Origin: Nitratireductor sp.
GTDB taxonomy: Bacteria > Pseudomonadota > Alphaproteobacteria > Rhizobiales > Rhizobiaceae
Length of the DNA stretch: 6,239 bases
Assembly (NCBI GenBank): GCA_020441735.1
Contig: JAGRLQ010000065.1
Coordinates: 1-6,239, forward strand
Direction: 5' to 3'
This document shows, one piece after another, positions 1-5,752 of the stretch. Position numbers and translations under genes: made by a program. The first letter of the stretch is position 1; every line of letters starts with the position of its first letter. Below the pieces are notes generated by a model, which was not told the origin of the DNA, did not search any database, and saw only the letters and a list, made by a program, of their open reading frames with translations.

Positions 1-1473
1 GATGACCACCGGCTTGTGGAACTTCTGACGGTATTCAGTCGCCACTTTGGCGCAATAGACCACAGCTTCGGGATCATCACCATTGACGTGGAAGATCGGT
101 GCCTCGACCATTTTCGCAACGTCGGAAGGATAGGGCGAGGAACGCGAGAAACTGGGATTGGTGGTAAAGCCGATCTGGTTGTTGATGATGACATGGATCG
201 ACCCGCCGGTGCGGTGACCCTTCAGCCCTGAAAGGCCGAAGCATTCTGCCACCACGCCCTGGCCGGCGAAGGCCGCATCGCCATGCAGCAGCAAGGGCAG
301 AACCGAATCGCGTTCCCGCGACCCGCGCTCATTCTTCTCTTCAAGATAATCCTGCTTGGCGCGCGCCTTGCCGAGCACCACCGGATTGACGATCTCAAGA
401 TGCGAAGGGTTGGCCGTCAGCGACAGGTGAACCTTGTTTTCATCGAATTCGCGGTCCGACGAAGCACCGAGGTGGTATTTCACATCGCCTGAACCTTCCA
501 CATCCTCCGGCGCATAGGAGCCGCCTTTGAACTCGTGGAAAACGGCGTGATAGGGCTTCGCCATCACATTGGTCAGCACGTTGAGACGGCCCCGGTGGGC
601 CATGCCCAGAATGATCTCTTTCAGCCCCATCTGACCGCCGCGCTTGATGATCTGCTCAAGCGCCGGAATGAGCGACTCGCCGCCATCGAGGCCAAACCGT
701 TTGGTGCCCTTGTATTTCACATCAAGGAATTGCTCGAAGCTCTCTGCCTCGATCAGCTTTTGCAGGATTGCCTTCTTGCCGAGCTCGGTGAAGGCAACGC
801 CCTTGTCCGGTCCTTCGATGCGGGCCTGAATCCAGCCTTTTTCCTGCGGATTGGAAATGTGCATGAACTCGACGCCGATGGTCGAGCAGTAGGTACGCTG
901 AAGAATCGCCAGCATTTCGGGGATCGTCGCATATTCGAGCCCCAGCATGTAATCGATGAAAATCTTGCGGCTGTAGTCGGCTTCCGTAAATCCGTAGGAA
1001 GACGGATGCAGCTCGTTGTGATCCTCCTTCAGGGCGGCCAGGCCAAGCGGATCGAGCGTTGCATGCAGGTGGCCGCGCATACGGTAGGCACGGATCATCA
1101 TCACCGCGCTGACCGAATCCTTGGTAGCCTGGCGGATCGCTCCTTCGCTCAGCGGCTCACCGGCTGCCTTCGCCTTGCCTGCGATCTTTGTCGATATCGC
1201 CTGTTCGATCTGCGACCAGTCGCCATCAAACGCGGAAACCAGTTCGCCATTGGCATGGATGGGCCAGTTGTCCCGCTTCCAGGAAGCGCCCCTCGCATTC
1301 TTGATGACGTCGTCGCTGGCATCGGCAAGGGCGGCAAAATAGTCCTGCCAGTCCTGGCTCAGTGAGGCAGGATTTTCCTTGTAGCGGGCGTAAAGCTCTT
1401 CAATGTAACCGGCATTTCCGCCGTATAGAAAAGAGGAGTCGGCGAATTCCTGGTTGGGCTGCTGTCTGCTCAT
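1..1473 (-). CDS. sucA: 2-oxoglutarate dehydrogenase E1 component, N-terminal 491 residues (3' end outside window)
   Basis: This is the thiamine-diphosphate-dependent E1 subunit of the cytoplasmic 2-oxoglutarate dehydrogenase complex, which decarboxylates 2-oxoglutarate and passes the succinyl group to the lipoyl domain of E2 (SucB). The start ATG at 1471-1473 has GGGAG 7 nt upstream. The N-terminus carries the E1o signature (FLYGGNAGYIEELY, residues 15-28) used to dock on the complex. Further in are HRGRLNVL (H293), KYHLGASSD (H334), NPSHLEIVNPVV, the cofactor/Mg motif HGDAAFAGQG (H397, D399) and NNQIGFTTNP. The two histidines correspond to the active-site histidines of E. coli SucA. The family is about 930-1000 residues long, so roughly half is present and the reading frame runs off the left edge. 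No frameshift is visible. It lies 120 bp after mdh, with no sucC or sucD between. The assignment is secure. Confidence 0.97.
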   Translation of the reverse strand, partial: MSRQQPNQEFADSSFLYGGNAGYIEELYARYKENPASLSQDWQDYFAALADASDDVIKNARGASWKRDNWPIHANGELVSAFDGDWSQIEQAISTKIAGKAKAAGEPLSEGAIRQATKDSVSAVMMIRAYRMRGHLHATLDPLGLAALKEDHNELHPSSYGFTEADYSRKIFIDYMLGLEYATIPEMLAILQRTYCSTIGVEFMHISNPQEKGWIQARIEGPDKGVAFTELGKKAILQKLIEAESFEQFLDVKYKGTKRFGLDGGESLIPALEQIIKRGGQMGLKEIILGMAHRGRLNVLTNVMAKPYHAVFHEFKGGSYAPEDVEGSGDVKYHLGASSDREFDENKVHLSLTANPSHLEIVNPVVLGKARAKQDYLEEKNERGSRERDSVLPLLLHGDAAFAGQGVVAECFGLSGLKGHRTGGSIHVIINNQIGFTTNPSFSRSSPYPSDVAKMVEAPIFHVNGDDPEAVVYCAKVATEYRQKFHKPVVI

Positions 1474-1488
1474 GCTCTCGCTCCCGGT

Positions 1489-1500
1489 AGCGCTTGCGCT
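1489..1500. repeat. Short GC palindrome just upstream of sucA
   Basis: AGCGC and GCGCT flank a 2-nt centre, 15 nt before the sucA start codon and just upstream of its ribosome binding site. It could fold into a small hairpin in the sucA leader. At this size and GC content it may be chance. Confidence 0.3.
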
Positions 1501-1530
1501 CTGTTGCCGTTTCGCACGGTCTTGTTGGCC

Positions 1531-1552
1531 GATCCCGGCCAAAGGCGGGATC
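1531..1552 (-). other. Second hairpin in the mdh-sucA gap
   Basis: The arms GATCCCG and CGGGATC form a perfect 7-bp stem. It can extend by two C-G pairs over one bulged base to a TTT loop. No U-run follows in the minus-strand direction, so it is not a classical terminator. It follows the mdh terminator hairpin by 7 nt and ends about 57 nt before the sucA start. It may stabilise or mark a processed RNA end, or be a dispersed palindromic repeat. The structure is seen directly; its function is inferred. Confidence 0.5.
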
Positions 1553-1559
1553 AAGGAAA

Positions 1560-1588
1560 AGCCCCGGGCCGTTTACCGGACCAGGGCT
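1560..1588 (-). terminator. Terminator-like hairpin after mdh
   Basis: Read on the minus strand, two 12-nt arms (beginning AGCCCTGG and ending CCGGGGCT) pair at 11 of 12 positions, counting one G-T wobble, around a GTAAA loop. A short T-run (TTTT, then CC) follows. It starts 5 nt after the mdh stop codon. The strong GC stem and T-run fit an intrinsic terminator. The T-run is short, so some read-through into sucA is plausible. Confidence 0.65.
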
Positions 1589-1593
1589 GATCG

Positions 1594-2556
1594 TCACTTC
1601 AGGTTCGGTGCGATGCCAATGCACGCATCGCAAAGGTCCGAAACCGCATCGACCGATTTCTGGAACATCTTTTCCTCGGCCCGGTTGAGATCGATCTCGA
1701 TCACCCGCTCAACACCGCCGGCACCGATTACGGTCGGCACGCCGACATACATGTCCTTGACGCCGTATTCGCCTTTCAGATGCGCCGCACAGGGCAGAAC
1801 GCGCTTCTTGTCCCGCAGATAGCTTTCCGCCATGGCAATTGCCGAAGCCGCAGGCGCATAATAGGCCGAGCCGGATTTCAGCAGCGCGACGATCTCACCG
1901 CCGCCCTTGCGGGTACGATCGACGATTTCGTCGATGCGTTGCTTGGAGGTCCAGCCCATCTTGACCAGATCAGGCAGCGGAATACCGGCCACCGTGGAAT
2001 AGCGGATTAGCGGCACCATGGTGTCGCCATGGCCGCCCAGCACGAATGCCGTCACATCCTCGACCGAAACGTCGAACTCGTCGGCGAGGAAATAGCGGAA
2101 GCGGGAGGAATCGAGCACGCCTGCCATGCCCACCACCTTGTTGCGCGGCAGGCCGGAGAATTTCTGCAGAGCCCAGACCATGGCATCAAGCGGGTTGGTG
2201 ATGCAGATGACGAACGCGTTGGGCGCGTATTTCTTGATACCGGCGCCGACCTGTTCCATGACTTTCAGGTTGATGCCGAGAAGATCGTCGCGGCTCATGC
2301 CCGGCTTGCGCGCCACCCCTGCGGTGACGATGCAGACATCGGCTCCCTTGATCGCCTTGTAGCTCTGGGTTCCGGAAAGCTTGGCATCGAAGCCGTCAAC
2401 GGGCGATGATTCCGCGATATCGAGCGCCTTGCCCTCGGGAATGCCCTCGGCAATATCGAACAGCACGATATCGCCCAGTTCCTTCAGACCGGCCAAATGG
2501 GCCAGTGTTCCGCCGATCATGCCCGATCCGATCAGTGCGATCTTGTTTCTCGCCAT
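1594..2556 (-). CDS. mdh: Malate dehydrogenase, LDH-like type
   Basis: This 320-residue cytoplasmic enzyme oxidises malate to oxaloacetate with NAD in the TCA cycle. It belongs to the lactate-dehydrogenase-like malate dehydrogenases usual in alphaproteobacteria, not the E. coli mitochondrial-like type. The Rossmann loop GSGMIGG is at residues 10-16 and the NAD-ribose aspartate is D34. The mobile loop VARKPGMSRDD gives substrate arginines R83 and R89. ITNPLD contains N121, GVLDSSRFR contains D149 and R152, and GGHGDTMVP contains the catalytic H176. The length matches the family. The ATG at 2554-2556 is chosen because MARNKIALIGSG is the usual N-terminus and AAGGAA lies 10 nt upstream. An in-frame upstream start would add 15 unconserved residues and include the ribosome binding site. 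The gene has a long, palindrome-rich upstream region and its own terminator-like hairpin. Confidence 0.98.
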   Translation of the reverse strand: MARNKIALIGSGMIGGTLAHLAGLKELGDIVLFDIAEGIPEGKALDIAESSPVDGFDAKLSGTQSYKAIKGADVCIVTAGVARKPGMSRDDLLGINLKVMEQVGAGIKKYAPNAFVICITNPLDAMVWALQKFSGLPRNKVVGMAGVLDSSRFRYFLADEFDVSVEDVTAFVLGGHGDTMVPLIRYSTVAGIPLPDLVKMGWTSKQRIDEIVDRTRKGGGEIVALLKSGSAYYAPAASAIAMAESYLRDKKRVLPCAAHLKGEYGVKDMYVGVPTVIGAGGVERVIEIDLNRAEEKMFQKSVDAVSDLCDACIGIAPNLK

Positions 2557-2583
2557 TTTGTGGAAGTTCCTTTTTTCCGGCCC

Positions 2584-2599
2584 GGCATCGGCTGATGCC
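2584..2599 (-). other. Leader hairpin in front of the mdh ribosome binding site
   Basis: Perfect 6-bp arms GGCATC and GATGCC enclose a 4-nt loop, about 12 nt upstream of the AAGGAA ribosome binding site of mdh. It would lie in the mdh 5' untranslated RNA and might affect translation or mRNA stability. There is no sign of a larger riboswitch fold. Confidence 0.4.
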
Positions 2600-2627
2600 A
2601 CTTCTGCCTAGATTGAATTGCTGCCCG

Positions 2628-2642
2628 TTGCAGCCGCTGCAA
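2628..2642. promoter_or_regulatory. Perfect 15-bp palindrome, candidate operator
   Basis: TTGCAGC and GCTGCAA are exact inverted arms around a single central C, 72-86 bp upstream of the mdh start. Size and symmetry suit a dimeric helix-turn-helix regulator, and the outer TTG...CAA is reminiscent of LacI-type operators. I do not recognise the specific regulator. It abuts the ATTCCTGC half-site at 2643-2650. Confidence 0.4.
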
Positions 2643-2690
2643 ATTCCTGCCGCCTGCCCGCTGAAATGTCCGACATTCCTGCAGGAATGT
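2643..2690. promoter_or_regulatory. Perfect 18-bp palindrome (2673-2690) plus a phased third half-site (2643-2650)
   Basis: ACATTCCTG and CAGGAATGT form an exact 18-bp inverted repeat at 2673-2690, 117 bp upstream of the mdh start. The core half-site ATTCCTGC recurs at 2643-2650, exactly 32 bp from its copy in the palindrome (2675-2682), which is about three turns of the helix. This arrangement suggests a regulator that binds one full site and one half-site on the same DNA face. TTGTCA on the minus strand overlaps the upstream edge of the palindrome, but I see no good -10 behind it. The regulator is unknown to me. Confidence 0.5.
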
Positions 2691-2795
2691 GACAACGCCG
2701 TAACCGGCTGGCCTTGAGCTACGGCGTGCAAGCTTGCCGAATCCGTCAAAACCCGAACCGAACCAGCGGCGCTCCCGTAACGGATTTTTCATGCC

Positions 2796-2809
2796 TTGAC
2801 AACAGTCAA
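2796..2809. promoter_or_regulatory. FNR/FixK-type box between zapE and mdh
   Basis: TTGACAACAGTCAA has the form TTGAC-N4-GTCAA and fits TTGA-N6-TCAA, the half-site spacing recognised by FNR, FixK and FnrL regulators (textbook form TTGAT-N4-ATCAA). Its centre is about 246 bp upstream of mdh, far for direct class II activation of mdh unless the untranslated leader is long. It may act on an unseen promoter in either direction. A second box of identical form lies at 6152-6165. Confidence 0.45.
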
Positions 2810-2954
2810 CAAGAAAAAGTGATGTTTTTCAATGGTTTAAAAAAATCGGGGATTACGTAAAAGTAAACAAATAGAGGAATCAACCATGATTCCAGCCGCT
2901 TACCGTCATCCGTAAGTTGTGGGGTTTGTGATCTTCATGGGATTCCGGCGGGAT

Positions 2955-4154
2955 TCAGCCTATTTTCGCCGCCAGATATTCCACAGACTGCATCTCATGA
3001 AGGCGTGAGACGGTGCGCGAGAACTCGAATGCCTCCGTTCCCGAATTCGCGCTGTACAAGGCTTCCGGCGGGCCTTCGGCGGAGATCACAAGCCGGGTTC
3101 CGTTGTCATACAGGGTATCGATCAGATTGATGAACCGCTTGGCGTGGTTTTGAACACTGCGATCCATCAGCGGAACGTTCTCGACAAACACCGTGTGGTA
3201 GTTGCGGGTAATGGCAAGGTAGTCACGCGCGCCAAGCGGCTGTTCGCACAGATCGGCAAAGGTAAAGCGCGCGGAGCCGCCCGCCGCCATCGGCACCGGC
3301 ACCTTGCGTCCCTTCACTTCCAGTTCGCCCGGAGCAGCCGGACTGCCTGCGGTCATGCGCTGCCAGGCCTCTTCCATCGCTATTTCGGCCTCATCGCCAA
3401 GCGGGCTGATATAGACCGGGGCTTTCGACAGTTTTTCCAGCCGGTAATCGGTACGCGCATCCAGCCAATGCACGCTGCAATGGGTTTTCAGAATACCGAT
3501 GAACGGCAGGAAAAGCTGCCGGTTGAGGCCGTCCTTGTAGAGATCGTCGGGCGCCACATTGGAGGTTGCGACCACCACGACGCCTGCTTCGAACAATCCC
3601 TTGAACAGGCGTCCGAGGATCATCGCATCGGCGATGTCGGTCACCGTGAATTCGTCGAAGCACAGCAGCATTGCCTCTGCCGCCAGTTCCCGGGCGACCG
3701 GCGGCATCGGGTCTTCCTCCTTCGTTTCACCATTCTTGAAGGCCTGCCGCTGGCGGTGGATACGCTCCTGGGCGTCGGCCATGAAATCATGAAAGTGCGC
3801 ACGCCGCTTCTTCTTCAGGTTCACCGACCGGAAGAACAGGTCCATCAGCATGGATTTTCCCCGGCCTACGGCTCCATGGATATACAGGCCCCTGATCGGT
3901 TCGGCCTTCTTCTGGCGGGAAAACAACCAGCCCAGCGAGGAGGATTTTGATGCAAGCGTCCGCGTTTCAAGCTTTGCCGCCAGATCGTCGAGCTTGCGGG
4001 CAAGGGTTGCCTGGACCGGATCCTGCTCGATTTCGCCCTTGCGTATTCGCGCTGCCAGCAGGCTGCTGACCGCTCCGGTACGGCTGGCACCGGGAGCGGC
4101 ACCGGGCAAAAGTTCAATGGGTTCAGACACAACCGGAAACCGGAAACTTGACAC
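2955..4154 (-). CDS. zapE: AFG1-like P-loop ATPase ZapE
   Basis: This is a 399-residue member of the AFG1/ZapE ATPase family. In E. coli, ZapE is a cell-division factor that binds FtsZ under low oxygen; in eukaryotes AFG1 works in mitochondrial protein quality control. Walker A GAVGRGKS is at residues 94-101, Walker B LLCFDE at 163-168, a sensor-like ATSN at 196-199, and NRQLFLPFI from 211 with R212 is typical of the family. The C-terminal part includes a conserved DYLAI...F motif region and ends SVEYLAAKIG. The only reasonable start is a GTG at 4152-4154. It has no clear ribosome binding site; a CCAAG-G-CTTGG inverted repeat (4162-4172) lies where one would be expected. The first 30 or so residues (PGAAPGASRTGAV) look unconserved, so the true start could be further in, though no better start with a ribosome binding site is visible. 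The Omp19-like gene lies 82 bp upstream. Confidence 0.93.
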   Translation of the reverse strand: MSSFRFPVVSEPIELLPGAAPGASRTGAVSSLLAARIRKGEIEQDPVQATLARKLDDLAAKLETRTLASKSSSLGWLFSRQKKAEPIRGLYIHGAVGRGKSMLMDLFFRSVNLKKKRRAHFHDFMADAQERIHRQRQAFKNGETKEEDPMPPVARELAAEAMLLCFDEFTVTDIADAMILGRLFKGLFEAGVVVVATSNVAPDDLYKDGLNRQLFLPFIGILKTHCSVHWLDARTDYRLEKLSKAPVYISPLGDEAEIAMEEAWQRMTAGSPAAPGELEVKGRKVPVPMAAGGSARFTFADLCEQPLGARDYLAITRNYHTVFVENVPLMDRSVQNHAKRFINLIDTLYDNGTRLVISAEGPPEALYSANSGTEAFEFSRTVSRLHEMQSVEYLAAKIG

Positions 4155-4236
4155 GGATGGCCCAAGGCTTGGCCAGCCTGTGCCCCGCTGTCAACCCTGA
4201 GACGTGATTTGCGGCCCTTGGAGCCGTCAACCGCGC

Positions 4237-4794
4237 TCAGCGCGTGAACGTGATGGGTTGTCCGCTATTGGTTGTGCCGTCGAAACGCTCACCGCCGGAG
4301 TTGTACAGCCGGGCGATGGTATTGCCGCTGGAATCCATCAGCACCACCTGCTGTCCCTGGACATCCCACACGCTGACGCTGGAAACCTCCGGCGAGGTGC
4401 AGCGTTTGGTAGCGGCGCGATAGCCGCCCGACCATTTGGTAAAGGCCAGAATCATCCGGCAATCGGGATTGTCGCTGCCGACGATCCAGGCGCCGGAAAC
4501 CGATTCGCGGCTGACCGGCTCTCCGCTCGGCGCAGGCGCGGTTTCCGTCGAGGCCATCTGGTCCCCGCTTTGCGACACTTGCGGTGTCATCGGCGCCTGC
4601 TGATCGGTTGTCATTGGCTGGTCGGCAGGCGGCGGCAATTGCCCGGCCTCCACCGATTCAACCGGTGCCGCCGGCAGGCGCTGCGGCGCCGAAGAACTCG
4701 GCGCAATCGAGTTGAGTGACCGGTTGCAGCCACTTAAGGCTACCCCGAATACCAAGACACACACCAAAGGCGTTGCGATCGATTTCAGTCCCAT
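4237..4794 (-). CDS. omp19: Omp19-like outer-membrane lipoprotein, AprI/Inh protease-inhibitor family
   Basis: This 185-residue lipoprotein resembles Brucella Omp19, a surface lipoprotein with protease-inhibitor activity. The N-terminus is a lipoprotein signal (K4, hydrophobic stretch 5-19, lipobox L-S-G-C with C23 acylated). Asn at +2 predicts sorting to the outer membrane. Residues 24 to about 95 are a low-complexity Ser/Pro/Gln/Ala linker. The C-terminal domain runs from SGAWIVG (about 100) to the end and has the Inh pattern: two cysteines 20 residues apart (C112, C132) for the conserved disulfide, the KWSGGYRA segment between them, then VWDVQGQQVVLMDSSGNTIA and a final RFDG...GQPITFTR. 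The ATG at 4792-4794 has GGACGGGG 6 nt upstream; a further-upstream GTG would put 11 charged residues before the signal peptide. In Brucella, as I recall it, omp19 also lies close to mdh. Inhibitor activity is inferred from the family. Confidence 0.9.
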   Translation of the reverse strand: MGLKSIATPLVCVLVFGVALSGCNRSLNSIAPSSSAPQRLPAAPVESVEAGQLPPPADQPMTTDQQAPMTPQVSQSGDQMASTETAPAPSGEPVSRESVSGAWIVGSDNPDCRMILAFTKWSGGYRAATKRCTSPEVSSVSVWDVQGQQVVLMDSSGNTIARLYNSGGERFDGTTNSGQPITFTR

Positions 4795-4980
4795 ATCATG
4801 CCCCGTCCGCCGCCACTCCGGCAGCACGCCGTTTCGGCCGTTTCCGTCATATTGCTTACAGATGCGCCCGAAATATGTTCACGAGCCCGCCCCGTCACCC
4901 GCTTCCGGATGGCAAGGCCAGCCCAGATTACGGCAAACAAGGTAAACCAAAGCTGAACAGCGCATTACCTTGCGTAATAT

Positions 4981-5007
4981 GGATTTTCAACTGCCCGCGC
5001 AAAATCC
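4981..5007 (-). other. Inverted repeat after msrA
   Basis: GGATTTT and AAAATCC form a perfect 7-bp stem with a 13-nt loop, 14 nt after the msrA stop. A second small repeat (ATTAC-N5-GTAAT, 4964-4978) follows it. There is no T-run after the stem, so termination is uncertain. The remaining 186 bp up to the lipoprotein gene hold no gene I can support, only a 9-bp tandem repeat of GCCGTTTC-type units near 4828-4844. The lipoprotein promoter presumably lies here, but I could not place it. Confidence 0.3.
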
Positions 5008-5020
5008 GGCAAGTCGGGGG

Positions 5021-5638
5021 TCAATGACCGGCAACGCCCTGATAGGCGTGATCGCCCCAAAGCGCTTCCACCTGCTGGTTCCGGCCACAAGCCCAGCGGT
5101 AGTATTTGTAGCGGGTCGGGTTCTTCTTGTAATAGTCCTGATGATAGGTTTCCGCCGGGTAGAATGCGGCGGCATCCCGCACCGGCGTGACGATTTTCTT
5201 GCCGAGCGCTTCCTCGGCTTCCACCTTTGATGCCTCTGCCAGTTCCCGCTCCATCTCGTCGGCAACGAAAACCGCCGTCGTATAGGAATTCCCGCGATCG
5301 CAGAACTGGCCGCCGGCATCCGTCGGGTCGACCGTGCGCCAATAGGTTTCCAGCAATTTTCCATAAGAGGTTTTTTCGGTGTCGTAGGTAATCCGGACTG
5401 CTTCCAGATGCCCCGCCTTCACATGGTTCTTGTAGGTCGGATTATCTGAGCTTCCGCCGGTGTAACCGGAAACCACATCCGTGACGCCTTCAACCTGTTC
5501 GAAATCCGATTCGATGCACCAGAAACAGCCACCGGCAAATATGGCCGTCGCCGTCTCCGCCTTGGCCGGGAGGCTGACCGAAGCAAAAGCACTCAACGAA
5601 ACAAGCCCGGCTGCCAGGATTGCCTTGATATCACCCAT
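5021..5638 (-). CDS. msrA: Peptide methionine sulfoxide reductase MsrA, with signal peptide
   Basis: This 205-residue enzyme reduces the S-form of methionine sulfoxide in proteins, repairing oxidation damage. The catalytic motif is GGCFWCIE at 36-43, with nucleophile C38 and the conserved glutamate E43. GGQFCDRGNSY (109-119) and YHQDYY (165-170) are family signatures. C184 in RWACGRNQ is the likely resolving cysteine. Unlike cytoplasmic MsrA, the first 27 residues look like a Sec signal peptide: K5, a hydrophobic run, and an AKA|E cleavage site. The protein is therefore probably periplasmic and would need reducing power from outside the cytoplasm. The ATG at 5636-5638 has AAGGGA 7 nt upstream, which fixes the start and supports the leader as real. 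The gene lies 114 bp after the AhpD-like gene and 226 bp before the lipoprotein. No MsrB domain is fused. Confidence 0.96.
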   Translation of the reverse strand: MGDIKAILAAGLVSLSAFASVSLPAKAETATAIFAGGCFWCIESDFEQVEGVTDVVSGYTGGSSDNPTYKNHVKAGHLEAVRITYDTEKTSYGKLLETYWRTVDPTDAGGQFCDRGNSYTTAVFVADEMERELAEASKVEAEEALGKKIVTPVRDAAAFYPAETYHQDYYKKNPTRYKYYRWACGRNQQVEALWGDHAYQGVAGH

Positions 5639-5706
5639 GGGTGTTTCCCTTCAAAAAGCTGCTAACCGTGCTTTCCAGATGGGCCAAGACGATTACCGGC
5701 GCAATT

Positions 5707-5750
5707 CAAGCCCGCACACGAATCCGTGAGGGGTAACCCCATCGGGCTTG
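5707..5750 (-). other. Compact three-way-junction RNA element between the AhpD-like gene and msrA
   Basis: An 8-bp closing stem (CAAGCCCG with CGGGCTTG, 5707-5714 and 5743-5750) encloses two perfect 4-bp hairpins: CACG-N4-CGTG (5717-5728) and GGGG-N3-CCCC (5730-5740). Only five bases are unpaired at the junction. It starts 2 nt after the stop codon of the AhpD-like gene and ends 68 nt before the msrA start. Neither strand shows a T-run. It could block or slow transcription, protect an mRNA end, or be a dispersed repeat. The pairing is visible; any role is inferred. Confidence 0.45.
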
Positions 5751-5752
5751 GC

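Larger units (their letters stand above)
2557..2954. promoter_or_regulatory. 398-bp intergenic region before mdh, likely holding its promoter
   Basis: No convincing protein gene lies here. Reading toward mdh, the region holds the end of the zapE transcript, a very AT-rich block (about 2811-2880, with an A/T-run and the palindrome TTACGTAA at 2853-2860), an FNR-like box, a GC-richer stretch with two perfect palindromes, and a leader hairpin. I could not fix a -35/-10 pair toward mdh with confidence. On the plus strand, TTGACA at 2796-2801 is a perfect -35 hexamer, but no good -10 follows at the right distance. The size and symmetry mark this as the main control region of the window. Confidence 0.55.

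Noticed and set aside
535..1365. 276-codon open frame on the plus strand
   Set aside because: It lies antisense inside sucA, whose protein matches its family throughout; GC-rich codon bias leaves such shadows, and the translation resembles no known protein.
2557..2601. 15-residue N-terminal extension of mdh (MASADAG...)
   Set aside because: It is unlike any MDH N-terminus, and its sequence contains the AAGGAA ribosome binding site of the normal ATG start.
2532..2792. 86-codon minus-strand frame in the mdh upstream region
   Set aside because: It overlaps the mdh start out of frame, is Arg-rich and has no ribosome binding site or family resemblance. It covers the palindromes, which fits regulatory DNA better.
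3144..3950. 268-codon open frame on the plus strand
   Set aside because: Antisense shadow of zapE; no recognisable motif and a His/Arg-rich composition typical of reverse-strand reading.
4179..4236. TTGACA and TTGACG on the minus strand before zapE as promoter -35 elements
   Set aside because: Neither has a believable -10 hexamer at 16-18 bp, so no promoter is claimed.
4795..4827. Upstream GTG start for the lipoprotein
   Set aside because: It would place 11 mostly charged residues before the signal peptide; the ATG at 4792-4794 gives a standard lipoprotein leader.
4828..4844. Tandem GCCGTTTC repeat with 9-bp period
   Set aside because: Only two units; too short to support a repeat array or operator by itself.
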